A DNA stretch of 8,168 nucleotides from RI-283 sp964487925 (GCA_964487925.1 CAZASZ010000072.1:1-8168); one strand, 5' to 3'. Positions 1 to 6,439 are shown, numbered from the stretch's first letter. Notes: a model not told the origin generated them from the letters alone. Translations and numbers: made by a program.

Positions 1-70
1 CCCCGCCACTGTCCGTATCCTCGTAATAGACACGTACCGGCCAGAGAAACATTGACGGCGCCCTGGTCAT
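1..70 (-). CDS. ybgC: Tol-Pal system acyl-CoA thioesterase YbgC, N-terminal fragment (runs off the window)
   Basis: Only about 23 codons are present, reading MTRAPSMFLWPVRVYYEDTD and then SGG at the window edge. The string WPVRVYYEDTDxGG is the hallmark N-terminus of YbgC, a cytoplasmic hotdog-fold thioesterase of the 4-hydroxybenzoyl-CoA thioesterase family. The last Asp of EDTD matches the family's catalytic aspartate. The gene starts 3 bp after the ruvB stop, so it is very probably co-transcribed with ruvCAB, and tolQ would be expected next. Two starts are possible: the ATG at 70, whose GAGG is only 1 nt upstream, or the in-frame ATG at 52, with AGGG 8 nt upstream. The second has the better ribosome-site spacing, while the first gives a length closer to E. 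coli YbgC. Confidence 0.88.
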   Translation of the reverse strand, partial: MTRAPSMFLWPVRVYYEDTDSGG

Positions 71-73
71 GCC

Positions 74-1111
74 TCAGTCCGAAAAAAGGTCGTTACGCCC
101 CGAGGTGCCACCGGACAGACCAAAGTGTTCGTAGGCCAGCCGCATGGCCATGCGACCCCGCGTCGTGCGCATGATAAAACCCTGTTGGATCAGAAAGGGT
201 TCGAAAACATCCTCGATCGTGCCCCGCTCTTCTCCTATGGCGGCGGACAGGCTGTCGATGCCGACCGGACCGCCATCGAACTTCTCGATGATCGTGCGCA
301 ACAGGCGGCGATCCTGGGCATCGAGACCGAGGCCATCGACCGCCAACATATTGAGGGCTTGGTCCGCCGTCTCCCGAGATACCCTGCTGTCAGCCCGCAC
401 CTGAGCGAAGTCACGGACACGGCGCAATAGGCGGTTAGCGATGCGAGGCGTGCCGCGCGAACGTCGGGCCAGCTCTCGTGCGCCATCCAGGTCGACCTCG
501 ATATCCAGGATCGAGGCCGAGCGCATAATGATGCGGGTCAGGTCGTCATGGCCATAGAATTCCAGGCGCATAACAATCCCGAAACGGTCGCGTAAAGGCG
601 AGGTCAGCAGTCCGGCACGGGTTGTTGCCCCAACCAGCGTGAAGGGCGGCAGGTCGAGTTTGATCGAACGCGCCGCCGGGCCCTCGCCGATCATGATATC
701 GAGCTGACAGTCCTCCATGGCCGGATAGAGCACCTCCTCCACAACCGGACTCAGACGATGAATCTCGTCGACAAACAAGACATCGTTGGGCTCCAAATTC
801 GTCAACAGTGCCGCCAGATCTCCCGGCCGTTCGAGCACGGGCCCCGAGGTGTGACGCAGGTTGACGCCCATCTCGCTGGCGATAATGTGAGACAGCGTGG
901 TTTTACCCAGGCCTGGAGGCCCAAAAATCAAAGTATGGTCCAACGCCTCCTTGCGTGCCTTAGCGGCCTCGATGAAGATGCCCATCTGGTCCTTGACGGC
1001 GGGTTGACCGATATAGTCGGCCAGCCGACGCGGACGAATCCCCTCTACATCTCGGGTCTCTTCCACTGCGACCGGTTTCGGCGTTACGAGGCGGTCGGTC
1101 TCAACGCTCAT
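74..1111 (-). CDS. ruvB: Holliday junction branch-migration helicase RuvB
   Basis: This is the hexameric AAA+ motor that pumps DNA through the RuvA-bound Holliday junction during recombinational repair, in the cytoplasm. The 345 residues are near the usual ~335-350. Motifs in order: Walker A GPPGLGKT at 64-71, Walker B LFVDEIH at 112-118, sensor 1 region GATTRAGLL at 161-169, arginine finger in SPLRDRFG (Arg174, the same number as in E. coli), sensor 2 in RGTPRIANRLLRRVRDFA around 219-236, and a C-terminal winged helix containing GTIEDVFEPFLIQQGF at 297-312. The ATG at 1111 has GAGG about 8 nt upstream. The gene lies 38 bp downstream of ruvA in the same transcription direction. Nothing is missing or degenerate. 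Confidence 0.98.
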   Translation of the reverse strand: MSVETDRLVTPKPVAVEETRDVEGIRPRRLADYIGQPAVKDQMGIFIEAAKARKEALDHTLIFGPPGLGKTTLSHIIASEMGVNLRHTSGPVLERPGDLAALLTNLEPNDVLFVDEIHRLSPVVEEVLYPAMEDCQLDIMIGEGPAARSIKLDLPPFTLVGATTRAGLLTSPLRDRFGIVMRLEFYGHDDLTRIIMRSASILDIEVDLDGARELARRSRGTPRIANRLLRRVRDFAQVRADSRVSRETADQALNMLAVDGLGLDAQDRRLLRTIIEKFDGGPVGIDSLSAAIGEERGTIEDVFEPFLIQQGFIMRTTRGRMAMRLAYEHFGLSGGTSGRNDLFSD

Positions 1112-1149
1112 CGGCTAATCCTCATTCTCAATCGAATTGACCATGGGCC

Positions 1150-1749
1150 CTAGGACACCATGGATTTCAGGGCCTGGCGGATCATCTCCTCACTCGAAAG
1201 ATTCTGGTCTTCGAGTTCCTTGATCAGACGCCCAGCCTCAGCCGGCTTATAACCCAGGGCCACGAGGGCGCTGACGGCGTCGCCGGCAGGGTCTCCGGCC
1301 ACTGGTCGCCCCCCCTGCGTGATCAAACCGTCGCCGCCAGCCTGGTCGAAATCAAGGCGGTCCCGCATCTCTATAATCAGACGTTCGGCCGTCTTTTTAC
1401 CGACACCGGGCAAACGGGTCAACATGCTCAGATCACCTTCGCCGATCGCAACCGCGAACTCGTTGGCCGACATACCGGACAGGATCGTCAGGGCCATGCG
1501 TGGTCCAACCCCATTGACCCGGATGAGTTCGCGAAACAGGTCGCGTTCACCGAGTCCGGCAAAGCCAAACAAGGTGTGGGCGTCCTCGCGCACGACAAGG
1601 TGTGTATACAGGCAATATTCAGCGCCGACCTCCGGCATGGCGTAGAAAGCCGTCATAGTCGCCTCTACCTCATAGCCAACGCCTTGGACATCCAACAGCA
1701 GCCGCGGCGGACGCTTTTCAATCAGGGTCCCACGCAGACGACCGATCAT
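1150..1749 (-). CDS. ruvA: Holliday junction DNA-binding protein RuvA
   Basis: RuvA forms the tetramer that holds the four-way junction flat and loads RuvB. The 199 residues are close to the family's ~203. Domain I (1-63) is the OB fold and starts with the typical MIGRLRGTL. Its acidic pin residues Glu55 and Asp56 (LVVREDAHTLFGF) sit at the same numbers as in E. coli. Domain II carries two helix-hairpin-helix motifs, VNGVGPRMALTIL (78-90) and LPGVGKKTAERLI (113-125). After a flexible linker of about 135-155 comes domain III (DAVSALVALGYKPAEA and onward), which contacts RuvB. Its ATG overlaps the ruvC stop in ATGA (1746-1749), which suggests translational coupling. Confidence 0.98.
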   Translation of the reverse strand: MIGRLRGTLIEKRPPRLLLDVQGVGYEVEATMTAFYAMPEVGAEYCLYTHLVVREDAHTLFGFAGLGERDLFRELIRVNGVGPRMALTILSGMSANEFAVAIGEGDLSMLTRLPGVGKKTAERLIIEMRDRLDFDQAGGDGLITQGGRPVAGDPAGDAVSALVALGYKPAEAGRLIKELEDQNLSSEEMIRQALKSMVS

Positions 1750-2261
1750 CGCCGGCCACCGTTCGGGGTCGCGCCCGAAAGGGTTTCATGGGTCTGCCAG
1801 TGATGGGCATGGCAGAGGGCGCAGGCCAGTGCGTCGCAGGCATCGGCCTGGGGCATAGATGGGAGCGCGAGCAGTGAGCGAATCATGTGTTGCACCTGGG
1901 CCTTGGCCGCATTTCCGCGACCCACGACGGCTTGTTTGATCTGGGTCGGACTGTATTCATGACACGGTACCCCGCGCGTGGCAACGGCGCAAATGGCCGC
2001 GCCGCGCGCCTGGCCCAATTTCAGTGCCGAGGCAACATTGTGACGTACGAATACTGTCTCAATGGCCATGACTTCAGGCCGGTATTCCTTCAGCACCTCG
2101 CCCACGCCCTCGAATATCTCGCGCAGGCGGCCATCGAGACCGGTCTCCTGGGTGCGAATGCAACCACTGGCCACATAGACGATCCGCCGAGACTCGATCT
2201 CGATGATACCGAAACCCGTCAGTCTCGACCCCGGATCGATCCCCAGGATACGCGTTCTCAT
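1746..2261 (-). CDS. ruvC: Crossover junction endodeoxyribonuclease RuvC
   Basis: RuvC is the dimeric, metal-dependent resolvase that nicks Holliday junctions symmetrically. The 171-residue protein (E. coli has 173) opens with RILGIDPGSRLTGFG. All four catalytic acids are present: Asp9, Glu68 (in AIETVFVRHN), Asp140 and Asp143 (in QADACDALA). Each is exactly two residues after its E. coli counterpart (7, 66, 138, 141). The aromatic wedge Phe is Phe71. Substrate-contact region KLGQARGAAI is at 81-90. No convincing Shine-Dalgarno precedes the ATG at 2261, so it may depend on upstream translation, with yebC ending 88 bp before. The C-terminal tail (WQTHETLSGATPNGGRR) is unremarkable. Confidence 0.98.
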   Translation of the reverse strand: MRTRILGIDPGSRLTGFGIIEIESRRIVYVASGCIRTQETGLDGRLREIFEGVGEVLKEYRPEVMAIETVFVRHNVASALKLGQARGAAICAVATRGVPCHEYSPTQIKQAVVGRGNAAKAQVQHMIRSLLALPSMPQADACDALACALCHAHHWQTHETLSGATPNGGRR

Positions 2262-2349
2262 ATATCAATCGGCGCCCGGTACTAGCGGCAAGCTATCGAA
2301 ACGATGCCAAAGCTGCGATACGCCCTTAGGCGCGTGTCTCAACCATTGT

Positions 2350-3093
2350 CTACAGTTGGGCAAGGATGTCCTCGGAGATATCCGCATTGGAATAGACGTT
2401 CTGGACATCGTCAAGGTCCTCAAGCATATCCAGCAGACGGATCATCTTTTCCGCGGTTTCCAGATCGAGGTCGGCATTCGTGGAGGCCTGCATTGTGACC
2501 TCGGCAACTTCCGGCTCAAAACCAGCGGCTGTCATGGCCTCTTTGACGGAGAGGAAGTTCTCCGGTTCGGCCTGAACATCGATGGAGCCATCGGCATTGA
2601 CGACTACATCATCGGCGCCGGCTTCCAAGGCCGCCTCCATGATAGCGTCCTCGTCGTGACCGGTGGGATAGCTCAGCAGTCCAAGTTGGGTGAATAAATA
2701 AGCGACCGAACCATCGGTACCCAGATTGCCGCCTGATTTACTGAAGGCGTGCCGGACCTCGGCGACCGTCCGGTTGCGGTTGTCAGTCAGGCAGTCGACC
2801 ATGACGGCGACCCCGCCCGGACCGTAACCCTCGTAGCGGATTTCTTCCATGATCTGCCCTTCAAGATCACCTGAACCGCGCTTGATTGCGCGCTCCACGG
2901 TATCCTTGGGCATGTTCGCGCCAAGCGCCTTGTCGACAGCGGCGCGCAACCTCGGGTTGGCCGCGGCGTCCGGTCCGCCAAGACGGGAAGCTACGGTGAT
3001 CTCACGGATCAGTTTAGTGAAGAGTTTGCCGCGTTTAGCGTCCTGGGCACCCTTACGGTGCTGGATATTCGCCCATTTACTATGCCCTGCCAT
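2350..3093 (-). CDS. yebC: YebC/TACO1 family protein
   Basis: The 247-residue protein starts with the family signature MAGHSKWANIQHRKGAQDAK followed by RGKLFTKLIREI, and has GYGPGGVAVMVDCLTDNRNRT around 89-109 and FSKSGGNLGTDGSVAYLF around 117-134. It aligns end to end with E. coli YebC (246 residues). Family knowledge: long labelled a DNA-binding transcriptional regulator, the family includes the mitochondrial translational activator TACO1. More recent bacterial work ties YebC proteins to the ribosome and relief of stalling at proline-rich stretches, so the regulator label should be treated with caution. It is the first gene of the yebC-ruvCAB set, a conserved gammaproteobacterial order. I found no convincing sigma-70 promoter directly upstream, and the ribosome site is weak. 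Confidence 0.96.
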   Translation of the reverse strand: MAGHSKWANIQHRKGAQDAKRGKLFTKLIREITVASRLGGPDAAANPRLRAAVDKALGANMPKDTVERAIKRGSGDLEGQIMEEIRYEGYGPGGVAVMVDCLTDNRNRTVAEVRHAFSKSGGNLGTDGSVAYLFTQLGLLSYPTGHDEDAIMEAALEAGADDVVVNADGSIDVQAEPENFLSVKEAMTAAGFEPEVAEVTMQASTNADLDLETAEKMIRLLDMLEDLDDVQNVYSNADISEDILAQL

Positions 3094-3196
3094 AAGTCTC
3101 TAGTCCCAATTGATATTCAGTAACGTAAGGATGGCGCAAGTCTAGCAAAAGTTTTTACTTGTGAGGAGCGGGATAACCCCGAACTCGGCTCATCCG

Positions 3197-3216
3197 GATC
3201 ATTGATCTGAGATCAA
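3197..3216. repeat. Two overlapping palindromes with three GATC sites spaced 7 bp apart
   Basis: GATCA-T-TGATC (3197-3207) and TTGATCT-G-AGATCAA (3202-3216) are both perfect inverted repeats around one central base, and they share TTGATC. As a result GATC occurs at 3197, 3204 and 3211, exactly 7 bp apart. The site lies in the divergent region between yebC and the cNMP/rhodanese gene and covers a possible -35 box. It could be an operator for a dimeric regulator, a site whose binding depends on Dam methylation, or both. The FNR/CRP-type half-site TTGAT...ATCAA is recognisable, but the spacing is 5 rather than 4. Confidence 0.55.
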
Positions 3217-3231
3217 GTCTTCAATTATAGG
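3202..3231 (+). promoter_or_regulatory. Candidate sigma-70 promoter of the cNMP/rhodanese gene
   Basis: TTGATC (3202-3207, four of six matches to the -35 consensus) and TATAGG (3226-3231, four of six) are separated by 18 bp. This would place transcription start near 3238 and give a leader of roughly 66 nt to the ATG at 3304. The -35 element lies inside the palindrome. The match is moderate and comes from reading only. The opposite strand has a perfect TATAAT at 3229-3224 but no -35 at the right distance. Confidence 0.3.
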
Positions 3232-3284
3232 CTGAATTATCTGCGCCGCGTGGCCGATATTGATGGGAACAGTACCCTAACCCC

Positions 3285-3297
3285 TTCGCGAGGCGAA
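3285..3297 (+). promoter_or_regulatory. Ribosome-binding site within a small inverted repeat, supporting the ATG start at 3304
   Basis: TTCGC-GAG-GCGAA is a perfect 5-bp inverted repeat that includes the only plausible Shine-Dalgarno, GAGG (3290-3293), 10 nt before the ATG at 3304. The GTG at 3250 has no purine-rich sequence before it. The stem is short, so an effect on translation is possible but not shown. Confidence 0.35.
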
Positions 3298-3303
3298 CTC
3301 ACC

Positions 3304-4359
3304 ATGTCCGTAAGCACAGCGCTGCTGCACAACTTTCGCTGCTTCACCCCATTGAACCGTCTCGACGACGATCAACTCAGCGATCTCTCGACACACGCTG
3401 TCGTTGAGCGCAAGCCCCCCGGATTCACTTTATTCAAAGCCGGTGACAACGATCATAAGACGATCTACCTGCTCTCCGGTCAAATCAGCCTTATTGCGCG
3501 GGACGGCGCTAGAACCAGCATGCATGCCGGCGACACTACCGCTTACCGCCCGCTCAACCCGTCGGCGCCTCGCTCCGCGACCGCTGTCGCAGTCACAAGC
3601 GTGACAACCTTGAGCCTGAGTAATGACTATCTGCACGAGGCCTTGTCGGCCGGCTGCATCCCGATCGATCAACCAACACCCGAAGCAGAGCCCGAGGACA
3701 TTCCAGCCCAATTCAATGGTGAAGTTATCCGAAACCTGGCGGTCCCGATCCTGGAACACCTGCCCGAACCCTATCTCGCGATACTAAAGAATCGGGCCAG
3801 GCCGGTCTGCGTCAAGGCCGGCGCGCATGCCATTCGAGAAGGGGACTCGCCTAATCACTATCATCTCATCGCCGAAGGGAGCTGCAGCGTCACGCGTCAT
3901 TTGGGACGTAGCGGCCAAGACCTAACACTCGGAGTACGCCAAGCTGGCGATGGATTCGGGGAAAGATCGATCATAGAAGGCGTGCGCCACAAAAACACCA
4001 TCACGATGCTTGAGGACAGCCTCCTGCTCCGAATCAACAAGGGCGAATTTCTATCCCTGCTTGTGCGCCCGTACCTGCATTGGATGACCCTGACCGAGGC
4101 CATGGAACTGAGAGACACGGAGTCGGCCGTCCTGCTCGATGTCCGCTCCAATCGCGCCTTTCAGCAGCATCACATGGAGGGCAGCACGAACATGCCGTTG
4201 AATATGCTTGGGCAGACCGCCTCAATATTGGACCGTAGTCGCCCCTATATTATCTGTTGCGACTCTCCGAAGCGCGCCATGACCGCCAGCTTCATCCTCG
4301 CCGAGCACGGAATCTCACCCCGCATTCTGGAAGGAGGCGTTCGGACATATTGCGCTTGA
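3304..4359 (+). CDS. Tandem cyclic-nucleotide-binding-like domains fused to a rhodanese domain
   Basis: I do not recognise a named gene. The 351-residue protein (369 if the GTG at 3250 is used) has three parts. Domain 1 (~17-112) and domain 2 (~147-252) are CNB/CAP-effector-type beta rolls; domain 2 reads HAIREGDSPNHYHLIAEG, then AGDGFGERS. The rhodanese domain (~262-351) has LLDVRSNRAF, HMEGSTNMPL and an active-site loop whose Cys319 is followed five residues later by Arg324 (CDSPKR), the spacing seen in catalytic rhodaneses. The phosphate-binding cassette is split: domain 1 keeps PRSAT but lacks FGE, and domain 2 keeps FGE but has RHKNT in place of RxAT. There is no helix-turn-helix, signal peptide or membrane segment, so it is probably a cytoplasmic sensor or sulfurtransferase rather than a transcription factor. 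It is transcribed divergently from yebC. Confidence 0.85.
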   Translation: MSVSTALLHNFRCFTPLNRLDDDQLSDLSTHAVVERKPPGFTLFKAGDNDHKTIYLLSGQISLIARDGARTSMHAGDTTAYRPLNPSAPRSATAVAVTSVTTLSLSNDYLHEALSAGCIPIDQPTPEAEPEDIPAQFNGEVIRNLAVPILEHLPEPYLAILKNRARPVCVKAGAHAIREGDSPNHYHLIAEGSCSVTRHLGRSGQDLTLGVRQAGDGFGERSIIEGVRHKNTITMLEDSLLLRINKGEFLSLLVRPYLHWMTLTEAMELRDTESAVLLDVRSNRAFQQHHMEGSTNMPLNMLGQTASILDRSRPYIICCDSPKRAMTASFILAEHGISPRILEGGVRTYCA

Positions 4360-4421
4360 GGAGCCTAGCCTAGTTCCATTTGCGGCGTGGTTTGCGTATT
4401 GCCCTGGTCATTAGCCGTCAG

Positions 4422-5048
4422 CTAGTTGGCGGCGGCTGCCCTATTCGCTTCCAGCTCGGCGAGCTTTTCATCCATGCGTTTCAGCAGACCGGATATCCCC
4501 TCATTCTTTGCAATCGTTCGGTAGCTGTCCCGATAGTTTCGAACTAAGCTGACACCCTCGATCTGGACATCGTAAATCCGCCAGTCGTCAGCCGTGCGAT
4601 GCATTTTGTAGTCGATCGGGATATCGACATTCTTGGTCACAATCACGGTTTTGACCACGGCCTTGCCACCGCGCAGGCGCTCGTCGCGAATATCGACCTT
4701 TTGGTCACTGTACTGCTCCAGGCGGCCGAGATAACTGGACTCCACCATGCGGGTGAAGCGCTGGACAAAGTCGTCACGCTGGGCCGGAGTGGCATTGCGC
4801 CATTCGATCGACAACGCGAACTGGGACATCGTCCGGAAGTCAAAGCGCTGTTCGATCAACACCCTCAAACGATCCCGGCGAACTGTCGTATCGAGCGTCT
4901 TGTCTTTTAGCAGCTCGATGACCTGATCTATCGACTTTTGTAATTGCTGACTCGCTGGTCCGGCATGGGCCAAAACCGGAAATAGAAGAACGACCAACAA
5001 GCAATAGGCCAGCCATCGGTGCATTTTTCGAATATCTGTCCGCATCAT
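4422..5048 (-). CDS. mlaC: Periplasmic phospholipid-binding protein MlaC (Ttg2D family)
   Basis: MlaC shuttles phospholipid across the periplasm between the MlaA complex in the outer membrane and MlaFEDB in the inner membrane. The 208 residues compare with 211 in E. coli. A Sec signal peptide is clear: positive MHRW, hydrophobic LAYCLLVVLLFPVL, and a cleavage site after AHA at about residue 29. The mature part has the family's RFDFRTMSQFAL, TPAQRDDFVQRFTRMVESSY and the conserved late block DDWRIYDVQIEGVSLVRNYR. A Lys/Glu- and Ala-rich tail follows. I chose the ATG at 5048, which shares one base with the preceding TGA (TGATG). An in-frame TTG (5051) lies just upstream and an ATG (5045) just downstream. 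It is the last gene of the mla operon, 62 bp from the convergent cNMP/rhodanese gene, with no clear terminator hairpin between them. Confidence 0.93.
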   Translation of the reverse strand: MMRTDIRKMHRWLAYCLLVVLLFPVLAHAGPASQQLQKSIDQVIELLKDKTLDTTVRRDRLRVLIEQRFDFRTMSQFALSIEWRNATPAQRDDFVQRFTRMVESSYLGRLEQYSDQKVDIRDERLRGGKAVVKTVIVTKNVDIPIDYKMHRTADDWRIYDVQIEGVSLVRNYRDSYRTIAKNEGISGLLKRMDEKLAELEANRAAAAN

Positions 5049-5125
5049 CAATGTTTGACCTTGTTTTCCCGCATTTGACCGTAGGCATTCTTAACGAAAG
5101 TATAGGGATCCAGGGAGTCTCGTTT
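5048..5125 (-). CDS. mlaA: C-terminal end of MlaA (VacJ) lipoprotein, 5' part lost in the assembly gap
   Basis: The 25 codons before the TGA at 5050-5048 contain DPYTFVKNAYGQMR. This fits the conserved C-terminal block of MlaA/VacJ, DPYxxVRxAYxQR (E. coli: DPYIMVREAYFQR), and I know of no equivalent in MlaD. MlaA is the outer-membrane lipoprotein that forms a ring with porins and removes phospholipid from the outer leaflet, handing it to MlaC, encoded directly downstream. MlaA proteins are usually about 230-280 residues, so roughly 200 or more residues would be missing. The alternative is that this is an unusual MlaD tail and the Ns really span 100 bases; I think that is less likely. The name rests on one short motif. 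Confidence 0.72.
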   Translation of the reverse strand, partial: KRDSLDPYTFVKNAYGQMRENKVKH

Positions 5126-5225
5126 NNNNNNNNNNNNNNNNNNNNNNNNNNNNNNNNNNNNNNNNNNNNNNNNNNNNNNNNNNNNNNNNNNNNNNNNNNN
5201 NNNNNNNNNNNNNNNNNNNNNNNNN
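5126..5225. other. Assembly gap, exactly 100 Ns
   Basis: Exactly 100 consecutive Ns. This length is a common placeholder for a gap of unknown size, so coordinates across it should not be read as distances. From the flanks, the hidden sequence should contain the end of mlaD and most of mlaA, probably 700 bp or more. A larger gap could also hold another mla gene. Confidence 0.95.
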
Positions 5226-5626
5226 GCGGGTTCCGTCTCCGAGATGACGCCACCGTCCTTGAGATACGCATCGGACCCACCCGGCGTGATATTGATGAAG
5301 CGGTCACCGATGAGACCCGAGGTACGAATTGAGGCCGTGCTGTCTTCTTGAATCTGCACCCCATCGTTCAGGGTCATCTTCACCACCGCCTCATAGTATT
5401 TGCCATCCAGGCGGATATCGGCGACCTTGCCGACCTTGACCCCCGCAATCTCAATATCCGCGCCCGGCTTCAGGCCCGACACCGACGTAAAATTCGCATT
5501 GAGACCATAGCTGCGCGCATCACCGAGCAGTTCCACGTCTCCCAGTTTTATCGCCATGTAGCTAAAACCGAGAAATCCGAGGATCATGAATACACCCACG
5601 ACCAACTGAATATTGAATCTGCTCAC
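5226..5626 (-). CDS. mlaD: MCE-domain phospholipid transporter subunit MlaD, 3' end lost in the assembly gap
   Basis: The visible 133 residues have one N-terminal membrane segment (about 7-26, LVVGVFMILGFLGFSYMAIK) and a periplasmic MCE domain (about 38-115) with GLKPGADIEIAGVKVGKV and ASIRTSGLIGDRFINI, ending ...DGGVISETEP at the gap. MlaD forms a hexameric ring on the MlaFEB transporter and passes lipid to or from MlaC. Only a short C-terminal tail should be missing, since related proteins end some 15-50 residues after this point. The start is GTG at 5626 with GAGAGGG just upstream. It lies 18 bp downstream of mlaE. The 192-residue product obtained by reading through the Ns is probably an artefact (see mlaA). 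Confidence 0.92.
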
Positions 5627-5644
5627 CCTGCCCTCTCGTACGTC

Positions 5645-6439
5645 CTATAACATGATCGCGCTGATTAGATAATCCCAGATCAGCACCAAGACGGAGGCCA
5701 GTACCACTGCATCCGTCGTTACCTTGCTCACACCTTCCGGCCCAAAGGCCCCACCGCGTTCAAGGTGGATAAAAAAACCCTTGACGCTCACGACCCAAAT
5801 AATCACGAGGCCAAAGACAAATGACTTGACGATGCCCATCGAGATGTCGTGCCAAAGCACCGCATCGTAGGCTCCGAAATAATAGGCGCCCTCGTTGACC
5901 CCTAACAGACGCACGCCGATCAGATCTCCACCCGCGAGCCCGACGACATCGAAGATCACCGTCAGCAATGGCACTGAGATCAATCCTGCTACAAACTTCG
6001 GAACGATCAGATAACGATAGGGGTCTATAGCCATGCATTCCAGGGAATCTATTTGTTCACTGGTGCGCATGATGCCGATCTCGGCACAGATCGCTGACCC
6101 GGCGCGACCAATGACCATCAAGGCCGTCAGGACCGGCCCCAGCTCGCGGATAAGCCCCAGGGCCACCGCCGACCCCAGAAGGTCTTCGGAGCCAAACCGA
6201 GCTAGTGTGTAGTAACCCTGCAAGGCTAGAACCATGCCAGTAAAGGCGCCGGTCACAAGGATCACGAACATTGAGCGGGCGCCGATAAAATAGATCTGGC
6301 GCACGATCGGGTAGATACGATAGGGTGGCAAAAGCGCGCACCACAGGCTCTTTCCCAGAAACACGCCCATCAACCCGACGCGTTCGACGAAGTCCAAACC
6401 TCGTTCACCGAGGGATTCAACGAATCGCAACAAGGCCAT
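5645..6439 (-). CDS. mlaE: Phospholipid ABC transporter permease MlaE
   Basis: This is the inner-membrane permease of the Mla lipid transporter, normally a dimer paired with the ATPase MlaF and the MlaD ring. The 264 residues match the family (~260). The sequence shows the amphipathic N-terminal helix (FVESLGERGLDFVERVG), TGAFTGMVLALQGYYTLARFG (63-83), RELGPVLTALMVIGRAGSA (98-116), the conserved cytoplasmic coupling segment EQIDSLECMAIDPYRYLIVPK (128-148), and further hydrophobic helices to the C-terminus. The wording of MlaE and MlaD seems to me, from memory, closer to the deltaproteobacterial-type operons than to E. coli. It is the first gene of the minus-strand operon, and msrB lies upstream in the opposite direction, so no mlaF precedes it. 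The upstream ribosome site is weak. Confidence 0.95.
   Translation of the reverse strand: MALLRFVESLGERGLDFVERVGLMGVFLGKSLWCALLPPYRIYPIVRQIYFIGARSMFVILVTGAFTGMVLALQGYYTLARFGSEDLLGSAVALGLIRELGPVLTALMVIGRAGSAICAEIGIMRTSEQIDSLECMAIDPYRYLIVPKFVAGLISVPLLTVIFDVVGLAGGDLIGVRLLGVNEGAYYFGAYDAVLWHDISMGIVKSFVFGLVIIWVVSVKGFFIHLERGGAFGPEGVSKVTTDAVVLASVLVLIWDYLISAIML

Noticed and set aside
125..430. Open frames opposite ruvB and in other frames of the ruv, yebC, mla and protease genes
   Set aside because: They are shadows of strongly conserved genes on the other strand or frame, with no recognisable domains or ribosome sites.
2262..2349. Promoter, hairpin or small gene between yebC and ruvC
   Set aside because: Only 4-bp stems (such as ATCG-AAA-CGAT and CGCC-CTTA-GGCG) and no convincing -35/-10 pair or coding frame; treated as plain intergenic spacer.
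3094..3196. Promoter for yebC on the minus strand
   Set aside because: Possible -10-like strings exist (for example TACGTT), but none has a good -35 at 16-18 bp, so no call is made.
3202..3216. FNR/Anr-type box (TTGAT-N4-ATCAA)
   Set aside because: The half-sites match but the spacing is 5 bp, giving a 15-bp rather than 14-bp site; kept only as an unassigned palindrome.
3250..3303. GTG start at 3250 for the cNMP/rhodanese gene
   Set aside because: No ribosome-binding sequence precedes it and the extra 18 residues lie before the first domain; the ATG at 3304 with GAGG is preferred, though GTG cannot be excluded.
4360..4421. Terminator between the convergent cNMP/rhodanese and mlaC genes
   Set aside because: I looked for a GC-rich hairpin with a T run in either direction and found only short direct repeats (CCTAG twice, TTTGCG twice).
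5048..5626. A single 192-residue MlaD spanning the Ns
   Set aside because: The C-terminal segment fits MlaA rather than MlaD, and the open frame through the gap is only due to Ns; annotated as two separate partial genes.
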